DNA from: Betaproteobacteria bacterium
Lineage (GTDB): Bacteria > Pseudomonadota > Gammaproteobacteria > Burkholderiales > Rhodocyclaceae
Reading direction: 5' to 3'
Length of the DNA: 64,000 bases
NCBI GenBank assembly: GCA_016208415.1
Contig: JACQYB010000054.1
Span: forward strand, 19,081 to 83,080
Positions 55,958 through 64,000 of the stretch are shown in pieces (position 1 is the first letter of the stretch; each line of letters starts with the position of its first letter). The notes beneath the pieces were generated by a model, which was not told the origin of the DNA, made no database searches, and saw only the letters and a list, made by a program, of their open reading frames with translations. The position numbers and the translations under genes were made by a program.

Positions 55958-56935
55958 CTATTCGAACCGCACCCGCGGGTCCACCAGGGTGTAGGAGATG
56001 TCGGTGAGCAGCAGTCCGACGATGTAGAGCACGGAGCCCAGGAACACCATGGAGCGCACCACGGCGAAATCCTGGGCGTTGATGGCGTCGATGGTATCGC
56101 TGCCCAGGCCCGGGATGCCGAAGAAGGACTCGGTGATCAGGCTGCCCATGAACAGCAGCGGAACCACCACCACGACGCCCGTCAGGATGGGAATGAGGGC
56201 GTTGCGCAGCACGTGGCGGAACAGCACCACCGTCTCGCCCAGCCCCTTGGCGCGGGCGGTGCGCACGTAATCCTTGCCGATCTCCTCCAGGAAGATGGTG
56301 CGGTACCAGCGCGTGCTGCTGCCCACCCCGCCGACGATGCTGATGACCACCGGCAGGATGAGGAAGCGCAGCGCGTCCGGACCCTCTGCATAGCCCGATA
56401 TGGGCACCAGGTTCCACACCTTGCTCACCAGGTACTGCCCGCCGATGATGTAGAACAGGCTTGAAATGGACATCATGGCCACGCACAGCACCACGCCCCA
56501 GAGATCGAAATAGGTGGCACGGAACAGCACCAGCAGCAGCGCGAAGGAGACGGTCACATACAGGCCGAGTAGGAAGGTCGGCAGCGCGATGGCCAGGCTG
56601 GGGCCCATGCGGGTGGTGATTTCGCGGGCAATGTCGCGCCCGTCGTCGGCACGCCCGAAATCGAACACGAACAGGCGCACGGACTTGCGGAAGAAGATGG
56701 TGTCGGTAAGGCGGGCGCTGCCCTGTGCCTGCTCGTTCCACAGCAGCGGCTTGTCGTAGCCGCGATCGGCCTTCCACTTGGCGATGGCGTCCGGGGTGAC
56801 GCGCTTGACGCCCAACTGCATGCGCGCCATGTCGTCCGGCGTGTTCACCACGAAGAACAGCGCGAAGGTGATCAGATTCACCCCGATCAGGATGGGAAGG
56901 GCGTGGAGGATGCGCCGGACGATGTAGGCGATCAT
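55958..56935 (-). CDS. Peptide ABC transporter permease 1 (YejB type)
   Basis: A 325-residue OppB/DppB-type permease. The N-terminus ([28 protein letters not shown], in part) is the family hallmark, and the EAA-type loop is DYVRTARAKGLGE. About six membrane segments are present, ending in DPRVRFE. Its ATG overlaps the stop of the binding-protein gene (ATGA). Confidence 0.93.
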   Translation of the reverse strand: MIAYIVRRILHALPILIGVNLITFALFFVVNTPDDMARMQLGVKRVTPDAIAKWKADRGYDKPLLWNEQAQGSARLTDTIFFRKSVRLFVFDFGRADDGRDIAREITTRMGPSLAIALPTFLLGLYVTVSFALLLVLFRATYFDLWGVVLCVAMMSISSLFYIIGGQYLVSKVWNLVPISGYAEGPDALRFLILPVVISIVGGVGSSTRWYRTIFLEEIGKDYVRTARAKGLGETVVLFRHVLRNALIPILTGVVVVVPLLFMGSLITESFFGIPGLGSDTIDAINAQDFAVVRSMVFLGSVLYIVGLLLTDISYTLVDPRVRFE

Positions 56936-59094
56936 GTGGCGGTCATCGCCTCTCGCCGCCGCCAACTGCGCAGCAACGGCCATACGGCGGCCACCAGCAG
57001 CAGCGCCAGTCCCGCCAGGGGCCACAGCACCGGCTGGTTCCACTCGGCGCGGCGGCGAGTGCGCAGGTCCACATCGATCTTCTGGTACTTCACGCCGTTG
57101 CGCGCCATCTGGTTGGGCTTGACGTTGCCGGTCCACTCATGACGCAGGCTGTAGTCCTTGGGGTGGTAGCCGAACGACCAGGGCGCATCGTGCTGCAGGA
57201 TCGCGACCATGCGATCGATCAGGGCCTGGCGCTGAGGGCCGTTCTCCATGTGCTTCATCTGTTCGAACAGCCGGTCGAACTCGGGATTGGAGTAGTTGGC
57301 GGCGTTCTCGCCCTGGAAGCGCGCGCGGCTCTGGCTGCCCTGGAACAGGAACAGGAAGTTCTCCGGGTCCGGGTAGTCTGCGTTCCAGCCCCATACGAAC
57401 ATCTGCGCGGCGCCCTTGCGCACCTTGTCCTGGAAGCGGTTGTAATCCGTGCCGCGGATCTCCAGTTGCACGCCCAGGGCGGAGAACTGCTTGCGATACC
57501 AGTCCAGCCGCGACTTGTCGCCGGGGCCGCGATCCGTGGTGTCGAGGTAGAGCACCAGTGGCTCGCCGCTGGCGGCATCGCGTCCTCCCGGGTAGCCCGC
57601 CTCGGCCAGCAGCCTGCGGGCTTCGGCGATGGGCTTGCGACGGGGTCGGCCGTTCTCCCACTCGTACACCTGGGCGTTGATGCCTTCCCTGCCTTCGCGA
57701 TGGCCGAAAATGCCTGGCGCCACCGGCCCCTGGGCGGCAATGCCGCGGCCGTTGGCGAAGATGGAAATGAACTCCTCCCAGTCCAGGGCGACGGAAACGG
57801 CCTGGCGCAGCTTGCGGGCGCGTTCCGAATCGCCTCCCACCACCGGGTCCAGCCAGTTGAAGGCGAAGTAGCGCGTGGCCGTGGCGACGGAGGTTTCCAC
57901 GCGGATGCCCTTCTTCTCCATGTCGGGCGTTACGTTGGCGTCACCCTCGACCGAGATCCGCACCGCCTGGTCGAAGTTGTCCGAGGCGATGCCGGAGGCG
58001 TCGTAATAGCCCTGCTGGAACTTGTTCCAGTAGGGGATGCCCTCCTTCTCGCGGGTGAACACCACCTTGTCGATGAACGGAAGGGGTTTTCCCACGTCGG
58101 CCAGCAGGCCCCCGGCCCGATCTTCCGGCTGGCCCTCGGACGGATAGGTCTCGCCACGGAAATTGGGGTTGCGCTCCAGCACCATCCGGCTGTTGGGATT
58201 GTTCTCCGTGAGCATGTAGGGCCCGGTGCCGACAGGGTACCAGTCGAGGGTGAGGTTCTTTTCGGCCATGCCGGGCTGGGCGTGGAAGCGGTCCACTTCC
58301 CGCGGCACCGGCGCGAAGAAGCTCATGGCAAGCCAGTACGGGAATTGCCGGTAGCGCCCCTTGACGCGGAGGCGGTAGGTGTAGCGATCCACCACCTCCA
58401 CCCCATCGAGAGCGTACTGAGCCAGATCCAGCCACTCCCCGGCACGCCCCTGCTCCGTCATCCGCCGGTCTTCCGCGCGAAGCGTCTCGGCCAGCTCGCG
58501 CAGACCGACGATGTACTCACTCATGAGCCCAAAGATCGGCGAATGCAGGCGGGGGTGGGCAAGGCGCTTGATCTGGTAGGCGTAATCGTCCGCCACCAGT
58601 TCCCGCGTCCCGGTGTGGCGAAAATCCTTCATCGCGTGGATGCCACGCAACGCCTCGGGGCTCAGCGTCGGGTAGACAGGCTTACCGGCGCCGTCCACGG
58701 CCAGGGCCGGATGCGGCTGATAGCGAATGCCCGGCTTGATGCTGATCTGAAAGACGGAAAAAGCCAGCCGCGGTGAGTCCTCCGCAACGGGATGGCCCTG
58801 GGCGTCAGTGAAAACGGGTTTCGGTACGTCCGCGGCTGTGAGCGGCACCAGCGTATAGGGCCGCTTCAAGTAATGATATTGCAGCGGGGGCTCGTAGATC
58901 TGGGCGTTGAACCCGGCTTCGTCCTCGCTGTAGGACTGTACCGGATCGAGATGCTTCGGGCGATCCGTGAAGGCGGAATAGAGAATGTTGGCGCCACTGT
59001 CCGCCGCGGCGTAGGGATCGTTCCACGTCTGGCCACAGGCCGTGGCCAGCGTGGTGACCAGCCAAATCAGCAACAACCTGCCGTGCGCGCGCAT
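56932..59094 (-). CDS. Peptide-type ABC solute-binding lipoprotein (YejA type, SBP family 5)
   Basis: A 720-residue protein with lipobox LATAC near residue 20, followed by an SBP_bac_5 fold: [56 protein letters not shown] and [20 protein letters not shown] (each in part). Unlike most lipid-anchored binding proteins it also ends in a membrane helix ([19 protein letters not shown]) with a basic tail, so it may be anchored at both ends. It is the first gene of a four-gene operon for peptide import. Confidence 0.9.
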   Translation of the reverse strand: MRAHGRLLLIWLVTTLATACGQTWNDPYAAADSGANILYSAFTDRPKHLDPVQSYSEDEAGFNAQIYEPPLQYHYLKRPYTLVPLTAADVPKPVFTDAQGHPVAEDSPRLAFSVFQISIKPGIRYQPHPALAVDGAGKPVYPTLSPEALRGIHAMKDFRHTGTRELVADDYAYQIKRLAHPRLHSPIFGLMSEYIVGLRELAETLRAEDRRMTEQGRAGEWLDLAQYALDGVEVVDRYTYRLRVKGRYRQFPYWLAMSFFAPVPREVDRFHAQPGMAEKNLTLDWYPVGTGPYMLTENNPNSRMVLERNPNFRGETYPSEGQPEDRAGGLLADVGKPLPFIDKVVFTREKEGIPYWNKFQQGYYDASGIASDNFDQAVRISVEGDANVTPDMEKKGIRVETSVATATRYFAFNWLDPVVGGDSERARKLRQAVSVALDWEEFISIFANGRGIAAQGPVAPGIFGHREGREGINAQVYEWENGRPRRKPIAEARRLLAEAGYPGGRDAASGEPLVLYLDTTDRGPGDKSRLDWYRKQFSALGVQLEIRGTDYNRFQDKVRKGAAQMFVWGWNADYPDPENFLFLFQGSQSRARFQGENAANYSNPEFDRLFEQMKHMENGPQRQALIDRMVAILQHDAPWSFGYHPKDYSLRHEWTGNVKPNQMARNGVKYQKIDVDLRTRRRAEWNQPVLWPLAGLALLLVAAVWPLLRSWRRREAMTAT

Positions 59095-59158
59095 GGCACG
59101 GCAGTTTAGCCGATGGCCCCGAGCACGTCACGGCACGCCTGAGCCCGAGCCCATCCGC

Positions 59159-59164
59159 TATAAT
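59159..59164 (+). promoter_or_regulatory. -10 box of fabI
   Basis: A perfect TATAAT lies 28 bp upstream of the fabI ATG, though the expected -35 is weak. GAGGAG provides a good ribosome site just before the start codon. Confidence 0.5.
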
Positions 59165-59192
59165 TCGCCGCCAGCGAACTGAGGAGATTGAG

Positions 59193-59981
59193 ATGGGGTT
59201 TCTCGCCGGCAAGCGAATCCTGATTACCGGGCTTTTGAGCAATCGCTCCATCGCCTACGGGATCGCCAAAGCGATGCAGCGCGAAGGCGCCGAGCTTGCC
59301 TTCACCTACCAGAACGAGCGTTTCCGCGACCGGGTCGCCGAGATGGCGCGATCCTTCGGCAGCGATCTGATCTTTGCCTGCGACGTCGCCGAGGACGAAC
59401 AAATTGTTGGGGTGTTCTCCGAGCTGGGCAAGGCCTGGGACGGCCTGGACGGGCTCGTTCATTCCATCGCCTACGCCCCCCGCGAGGCCCTGGATGGCGA
59501 TTTCCTCGATGGGTTGTCCCGCGACGCCTTTCGCATCTCGCAGGAAATCAGCGCCTACAGCTTCCCGGCGCTGGCCAAGGCCGCCCTGCCGATGATGGAG
59601 GGGCGCCAGGGCTCGTTGCTGACGCTGACCTACCTCGGCGCCGTGCGTTCCATTCCCAACTACAACATCATGGGGATGGCCAAGGCCAGCCTGGAAGCGT
59701 CGGTTCGATACCTCGCCGCAACCCTGGGACCGCGCGGTCTGCGGGTGAACGCCGTGTCCGCCGGTCCGATCAAGACCTTGGCCGCTTCCGGAATCGCCAA
59801 CTTCGGCAAGCTGCTGTCCATCAACGAGCGCAGCGCCCCCCTGCGCCGCAACGTGACCATTGACGAGGTCGGAAACGCCTCCGCGTTTCTCTGCAGCGAC
59901 CTGGCCAGTGGAATCACCGGGGAAGTGCTCTACGTGGACGGCGGATTCAACACCGCGGCGCTTGGCGTAGCCCCCGATTGA
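59193..59981 (+). CDS. fabI: Enoyl-[acyl-carrier-protein] reductase (NADH) FabI
   Basis: A 262-residue short-chain dehydrogenase-like enzyme of fatty acid elongation. The cofactor motif is [18 protein letters not shown], with Tyr147, Tyr157 and Lys164 in the Y-x6-K arrangement (YNIMGMAK). The substrate loop region is [13 protein letters not shown] and the C-terminus [12 protein letters not shown]. It reduces trans-2-enoyl-ACP to acyl-ACP and is the target class of triclosan. It converges on ppiD. Confidence 0.96.
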   Translation: MGFLAGKRILITGLLSNRSIAYGIAKAMQREGAELAFTYQNERFRDRVAEMARSFGSDLIFACDVAEDEQIVGVFSELGKAWDGLDGLVHSIAYAPREALDGDFLDGLSRDAFRISQEISAYSFPALAKAALPMMEGRQGSLLTLTYLGAVRSIPNYNIMGMAKASLEASVRYLAATLGPRGLRVNAVSAGPIKTLAASGIANFGKLLSINERSAPLRRNVTIDEVGNASAFLCSDLASGITGEVLYVDGGFNTAALGVAPD

Positions 59982-60066
59982 CGCCCGCGGACGTGCCAGT
60001 CGTTCCCGGGCGGGGCGATGGCGTCTCCCCACAGAGAGTCCTGAGCCCGGCGGATCGCTCGCCGCC

Positions 60067-61971
60067 TTAGCGGCTTCTCCCCCCCTCCAGCACGGCAGGA
60101 TTGACCGTGACCGGGTACCTGTTGCGCAACGCCCCCAGATAGGCTGAGAACTCCTCGTCTGCCACCGCACGGGCGTATTGGGCGCGCAGCCCTTCCCCAG
60201 TACCCGCGCCCTTGACCTCGGGTTGCCGGACCGCAGTGATTCTATACAGCGCATATCCCCTTCCGGGCAGCGCAACCCCCCCGTAGGCAGGCAGTTCCTT
60301 CACGGAAGTGGCGAAAATTGGCCGCACGGCCGGCGACGGAACTCCTGCCGCGCCTTGGCGGCTCACCGGCTTGGGCGCACCCCATGCCAGATCGACCTTG
60401 TCACCCTTGCGCAGGCGTTCGAGGGTCGCTTCCCCCTCCCGGGAGGCCATCTTCGCGGCCTCCTCGGCCACCAGTGCGTCACGTATCTCCTTGCTCACTT
60501 CGTCCAGCGGCCGCAACGCAGCATCCTTGTGCTCCAGGATCCTCGCCGAAACGAGCGTATTGTTGCCAACCTCCACGGCCTCGGAATTGTGACGGCCCTT
60601 GACGACATCGTCGGAGAACAGGGCATCGAGAAGTTTGTCGTTCCCCAACGGGCCCAATCCGGTCTTCTGCCCCCTTGTTATCCAGCCCGACTGACGGATT
60701 TCAAGGCTGAACTTCTGCGCCGCCGGCTGAAGGCTGTCCGCCTGCTCATAAACGAGGTTGCTGAATGCCTCGGCCGCTTCAGCGAATTTCCTCGCCGCGG
60801 TCTGGTTCCTGATCTCCGCAGCGATCTCGCCGCGCACCTCGTCGAGCGCCCGCAATTTTTCCCGGCGTATGCCCGTCAAGCGAATGACATGAATGCCGAA
60901 ATCGGACCTCACCAAGCCGCTGATCTCCCCTTCCCTGAGGGCAAAGACGGCATCCTCGAACGGCTTGACCATCGCGCCCCGGCCGAAGTAACCCAGATCA
61001 CCACCATTGGCCGCTGACCCGGGATCCTGCGAATGCTCTTTCGCCAACTCGGCGAACCTGCCCGGCTCCGCGCGAAGCTGTACGACGATCTGCTCAGCCT
61101 TCTCCGTAGCGGCCTTTACCTGAGCCTCGGTGGCGTCCTTGGGCACCGGAAGAAGAATGTGGCTCGCGCGTCGTTCCTCGGGTTGTTGGTAGCGATCCTT
61201 GTGGCCCTGATACCAGGAGGCCATCTCGGCATCGCTCACTTGTACCTGTCCTGCAAAGGCATCCTGGCTGAGGACCACATACTCCGCACGAGCTTGTTCC
61301 GGGATCCTGAACCGCGCCTGATTGGCCTCGTAGTATTTTGCGATGGCTTCCGCTGAGGGCTCGGCGCGTAACGTATAGCTTGCGGAAGCGATCAATGCTT
61401 CCTCGACCGTCCGCTCTTCCATGACCATGGCCAGCCACCGATCGGCGACCGTACTGGAGGCAAGGGCACCGTCCCCGACTGCAGCCGTGATCTGCCTCAG
61501 CATCAAGTCCTGTTTCAGGCGCGCCTCAAATGCCCTCTGCGACATTCCCTGATTGCGCAGGATCGCTTCGTACCGCTGCGAGGAGAACTTGCCGCCGTCC
61601 TGAAATGCCTGCACCCCTGAAATAACGTTGCGCAGATCATCATCGGCCACCGTGAGGTGATCCTCGGATGCCCGCAGAACCAACAATCGTTGATGGACCA
61701 TTCCGTCGAGCACCCCTTTCCGGAAGTCCGGGGTATCGAACATCGACGAATCGACCTGCCGCCCAAGCGACGCACGAATCCGATCCTGCTGTTCGCGAAG
61801 GCTGGCCTCGAACTCCTGCTGCGCTATGCGACTGTCTCCCACCTGTGCCGCATGGTTGGCTTGCCCTGCGTCGCGAACATAGGAATCCACGCCCCACAAT
61901 GCAAACGGCAACGTGATCAGAATCAGGAATACCTGGACAATTCGCTTGTTGTTGCGGACAGCATCAAACAT
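60067..61971 (-). CDS. ppiD: Periplasmic folding chaperone PpiD
   Basis: A 634-residue inner-membrane-anchored protein. The N-terminal helix ([17 protein letters not shown]) is followed by a SurA_N-like chaperone region ([22 protein letters not shown], start) and a parvulin domain around residues 265-360 ([38 protein letters not shown]). A C-terminal chaperone domain ends the protein. PpiD assists proteins leaving the Sec translocon. It lies downstream of the tRNA pair, as is common near lon and hupB. Confidence 0.93.
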   Translation of the reverse strand: MFDAVRNNKRIVQVFLILITLPFALWGVDSYVRDAGQANHAAQVGDSRIAQQEFEASLREQQDRIRASLGRQVDSSMFDTPDFRKGVLDGMVHQRLLVLRASEDHLTVADDDLRNVISGVQAFQDGGKFSSQRYEAILRNQGMSQRAFEARLKQDLMLRQITAAVGDGALASSTVADRWLAMVMEERTVEEALIASASYTLRAEPSAEAIAKYYEANQARFRIPEQARAEYVVLSQDAFAGQVQVSDAEMASWYQGHKDRYQQPEERRASHILLPVPKDATEAQVKAATEKAEQIVVQLRAEPGRFAELAKEHSQDPGSAANGGDLGYFGRGAMVKPFEDAVFALREGEISGLVRSDFGIHVIRLTGIRREKLRALDEVRGEIAAEIRNQTAARKFAEAAEAFSNLVYEQADSLQPAAQKFSLEIRQSGWITRGQKTGLGPLGNDKLLDALFSDDVVKGRHNSEAVEVGNNTLVSARILEHKDAALRPLDEVSKEIRDALVAEEAAKMASREGEATLERLRKGDKVDLAWGAPKPVSRQGAAGVPSPAVRPIFATSVKELPAYGGVALPGRGYALYRITAVRQPEVKGAGTGEGLRAQYARAVADEEFSAYLGALRNRYPVTVNPAVLEGGRSR

Positions 61972-62118
61972 GGATCACTATGCACTTCGAAAGGCCGCTA
62001 GCGACGCGCCCTTGCTGGTTGCGCCACCATCGTGTTTCGCTGACCAGCGCGCACGATGAATCGTGGCGCGCCTCCCACCTCCCGTAGCGCGCGGCCGCGC
62101 GACCCCGGGAGAAACCGC

Positions 62119-62146
62119 AAAAAAAAGGCGAACACGCGTTCGCCTT
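62119..62146 (-). terminator. Rho-independent terminator after tRNA-Asp
   Basis: On the minus strand, AAGGCGAAC pairs with GTTCGCCTT around a short loop and is followed by eight T residues. It ends the hupB-tRNA-tRNA direction of transcription. Confidence 0.8.
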
Positions 62147-62153
62147 GCAGGAC

Positions 62154-62230
62154 TGGCGGAGTGGACGGGACTCGAACCCGCGACCCCCGGCGTGACAGGC
62201 CGGTATTCTAACCGACTGAACTACCACTCC
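62154..62230 (-). tRNA. tRNA-Asp (anticodon GTC)
   Basis: A 77-base cloverleaf: acceptor GGAGTGG/CCACTCC, D arm GTTCAGTCGGTTAGAAT, anticodon stem CCGGC/GCCGG with loop CTGTCAC, T loop TTCGAGT, encoded CCA. It reads GAC and GAU. Confidence 0.97.
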
Positions 62231-62266
62231 ATGTTTATTAGACAAAGCCGTATCGGCATTTCGCTC

Positions 62267-62342
62267 TGGTGGGTGCTGAGAGGATCGAACTCCCGACATT
62301 CGCCTTGTAAGGGCGACGCTCTACCAGCTGAGCTAAGCACCC
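62267..62342 (-). tRNA. tRNA-Val (anticodon TAC)
   Basis: A 76-base cloverleaf: acceptor GGGTGCT/AGCACCC, D arm GCTCAGCTGGTAGAGC, anticodon stem TCGCC/GGCGA with loop CTTACAA, T loop TTCGATC, encoded CCA. The window thus carries two valine isoacceptors, TAC here and CAC at 45882. It lies 36 bp upstream of tRNA-Asp. Confidence 0.97.
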
Positions 62343-62378
62343 CGCGCGTTCCTGCGAGGCTGCTCGCGCGAAAGGGCG

Positions 62379-62651
62379 CTAGTTTACCGCATCTTTCAGA
62401 GCTTTGCCAGGCCGGAACTTCGGAACCTTGGCCGACTTGATCTTGATCGAATCCCCGGTGCGAGGGTTGCGGCCGGTTCTCGCGGCCCGCTTGCCAACAT
62501 AGAAGGTACCGAAACCAACAAGGGTGACCATCTCGCCCTTTTTCAGGGAGGCTTTCATCGCACCGACAGTCGCATCGAGCGCACGGGCCGCAGCAGCCTT
62601 CGAAATGTCTGCCGACTTGGCGATCTGGTCTATCAGTTCAGACTTATTCAT
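62379..62651 (-). CDS. hupB: Histone-like DNA-binding protein HU-beta
   Basis: A 90-residue nucleoid protein. An N-terminal helical dimer region ([20 protein letters not shown]) precedes the beta-arm signature [18 protein letters not shown] (Prosite-type HU motif) and a basic end ([12 protein letters not shown]). It bends and compacts DNA. It lies just downstream of lon, its classic position, under its own strong promoter. Confidence 0.97.
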   Translation of the reverse strand: MNKSELIDQIAKSADISKAAAARALDATVGAMKASLKKGEMVTLVGFGTFYVGKRAARTGRNPRTGDSIKIKSAKVPKFRPGKALKDAVN

Positions 62652-62707
62652 TCAAGCCCCCTCGTGTCGGTCGGACCAAGAAACTCACCCCATTTCGCAT
62701 CGCACAC

Positions 62708-62737
62708 TTTATAACAAGCCAGAAATCACGCTGTCAA
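62708..62737 (-). promoter_or_regulatory. Strong sigma-70 promoter of hupB
   Basis: On the minus strand a consensus TTGACA (62732-62737) is followed after 18 bp by TATAAA (62708-62713). The hupB ATG lies about 55 bp downstream of the -10 box. This is the best promoter match in the window. Confidence 0.8.
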
Positions 62738-62825
62738 GCGCGTCTTCGGTCGGCCGCCCACTGTGGACGCAAGAAGCTTGCATAAAGAAGTCCGCCTTTG
62801 GGAAGGCGGCTCCAGACTCATTGCC

Positions 62826-64000
62826 TTAATGGGTGATTACGCTCTGTCCTGCCGCCTGGTCCGCAGCCGGGGGCACCGGAGCACTGGCCTCCACTTCGGG
62901 CAGGCGCTCGGGGAGGCGCTCGAGCGAGAGTTCAAGCACCCGATCAATCCACTTGACCGGGATGATTTCCAGACCACGGCGAATGTTCTCCGGTATCTCC
63001 GGGAGATCCTTCACGTTTTCCTGGGGAATCAGCACCTGTTTGATGCCGCCGCGGTGCGCCGCCAGCAGTTTCTCCTTGAGTCCGCCGATGGGAAGCACCT
63101 CCCCACGCAGGGTGATCTCTCCGGTCATCGCCACGTCGGCTCGTACTGCGATGCCCGTCAGCACGGACACCATGGCCGTGGTAATCGCGATTCCCGCGGA
63201 GGGTCCATCCTTGGGCGTGGCACCCTCGGGCATGTGGATGTGTAGGTCCTTCTTCTCGAAGGCGTCTCCGGTGATGCCGAGCGTCGCCGCGCGGCTGCGC
63301 ACTACCGTCCGCGCGGCCTCGATGGATTCCTTCATCACATCACCGAGCTGGCCGGTCCGGATGATATTGCCCTTGCCGGGCATCGCTGTTGCTTCGATGG
63401 TGAGCAGTTCCCCCCCCACCTCGGTCCACGCCAGCCCGGTCACCTGCCCCACCTGGTTTTCCTTTTCGGCAATGCCAAAGGTGTAACGGCGGACCCCGAC
63501 GAACTTGTCTAGCGTCTTGGGGGTTACATTGATGCGCGTCTTGCGCTTGCCCAGCAACAAGGTCTTGACCACCTTGCGGCATATCTTCGAAAGCTCGCGT
63601 TCCAGCGAACGTACTCCCGCCTCGCGGGTGTAGTAGCGGATGACGTCCGTAATGGCATCGTCGCTCACGGCAAGCTCATCACCCTTCAGCCCGTTGTTCT
63701 TCATCTGCTTGGGCAGCAGGTAACGCTTGGCGATGTTGAGCTTCTCGTCCTCCGTATAACCGGACAGTCGGATGACCTCCATCCGGTCGAGCAGTGGCGG
63801 AGGAATGTTCAACGTGTTGGCCGTGGCCACGAACATCACATCCGACAGATCGTACTCAACCTCCACGTAGTGATCGACAAAGGTGTTGTTCTGCTCCGGA
63901 TCCAGAACCTCCAGCAGCGCTGAACTCGGGTCACCCCGGAAGTCCATGCCCATCTTGTCCACCTCATCAAGCAGGAACAGCGGGTTTCGCACGCCCACCT
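62826..64000 (-). CDS. lon: ATP-dependent protease Lon (C-terminal part)
   Basis: The frame is open at the right edge, so only the last 391 codons are present. Visible are Walker B ([13 protein letters not shown]), sensor and arginine elements ([21 protein letters not shown], in part), the lid helix domain, and the Lon protease domain with catalytic Ser in PKDGPSAG and Lys in [15 protein letters not shown]. Lon degrades damaged and regulatory proteins in the cytosol. A Pro/Ala-rich tail of about 25 residues ([13 protein letters not shown]) extends past the usual end. Confidence 0.97.
   Translation of the reverse strand, partial: VGVRNPLFLLDEVDKMGMDFRGDPSSALLEVLDPEQNNTFVDHYVEVEYDLSDVMFVATANTLNIPPPLLDRMEVIRLSGYTEDEKLNIAKRYLLPKQMKNNGLKGDELAVSDDAITDVIRYYTREAGVRSLERELSKICRKVVKTLLLGKRKTRINVTPKTLDKFVGVRRYTFGIAEKENQVGQVTGLAWTEVGGELLTIEATAMPGKGNIIRTGQLGDVMKESIEAARTVVRSRAATLGITGDAFEKKDLHIHMPEGATPKDGPSAGIAITTAMVSVLTGIAVRADVAMTGEITLRGEVLPIGGLKEKLLAAHRGGIKQVLIPQENVKDLPEIPENIRRGLEIIPVKWIDRVLELSLERLPERLPEVEASAPVPPAADQAAGQSVITH

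Overview
The window is about 64 kb of GC-rich chromosomal DNA from a Gram-negative bacterium, most likely a betaproteobacterium (Rhodocyclales/Nitrosomonadales type). This rests on gene order: gspDEF divergent from gspC-gspG..M, the comEC / lolC-lolD / rpfE-like / recJ / prfB / lysS neighbourhood, the gloB-methyltransferase-rnhA-dnaQ block, and lon-hupB-tRNA-tRNA-ppiD with fabI. No phage, insertion sequence or CRISPR array was seen.

Layout. 1-1114: a polyprenyl-phosphate sugar transferase cut off at both ends; its 3' end is lost inside the window, not at the edge. 1205-4689: a metallo-hydrolase and a large secreted deacetylase-like protein with a Thr-rich insert. 5142-15831: a type II secretion system in two divergent arms (gspC-G-H-I-J-K-L-M leftward, gspD-E-F rightward). 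15904-19660: a GMC oxidoreductase, an AT-richer gap of about 0.8 kb, and an orphan Tat-exported branched-chain-type solute-binding protein. 19761-29561: comEC running in frame into an alpha/beta hydrolase, a DUF2062 protein, a K+ channel with RCK domain, lolD, lolC/E, an RpfE-like protein and recJ. 29959-38575: a seven-gene exopolysaccharide-like locus. 38744-45956: prfB (programmed +1 frameshift), lysS, mnmC, a glycine-zipper protein, gltX and tRNA-Val(CAC). 45994-47079: poorly coded DNA with a leftward terminator, a possible small gene and a perfect 19-bp palindrome. 47080-52506: dnaQ, rnhA, a methyltransferase, gloB, a receiver-GGDEF protein and mltD. 52516-59094: a YejABEF-type peptide ABC transporter. 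59193-64000: fabI, ppiD, tRNA-Asp, tRNA-Val, hupB and the C-terminal part of lon.

How it works together. The most unusual part is the locus at 29.9-38.6 kb, between recJ and prfB, two genes that are close neighbours in related genomes. It encodes a UDP-GlcNAc 2-epimerase, a processive-type GT2 synthase, a membrane-anchored bactofilin-like beta-repeat protein, an alpha/alpha-toroid-like lipoprotein, a divergent NodB-like deacetylase candidate, a polytopic membrane protein and a YaiO-like outer-membrane beta-barrel. I infer a complete synthase-dependent polysaccharide assembly and export line. A paralogue of its deacetylase-like protein lies about 30 kb away at 2494-4689, near the truncated sugar transferase. 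A diguanylate cyclase with an intact inhibitory site is encoded 11 kb downstream, but no c-di-GMP receptor domain is visible in the locus.
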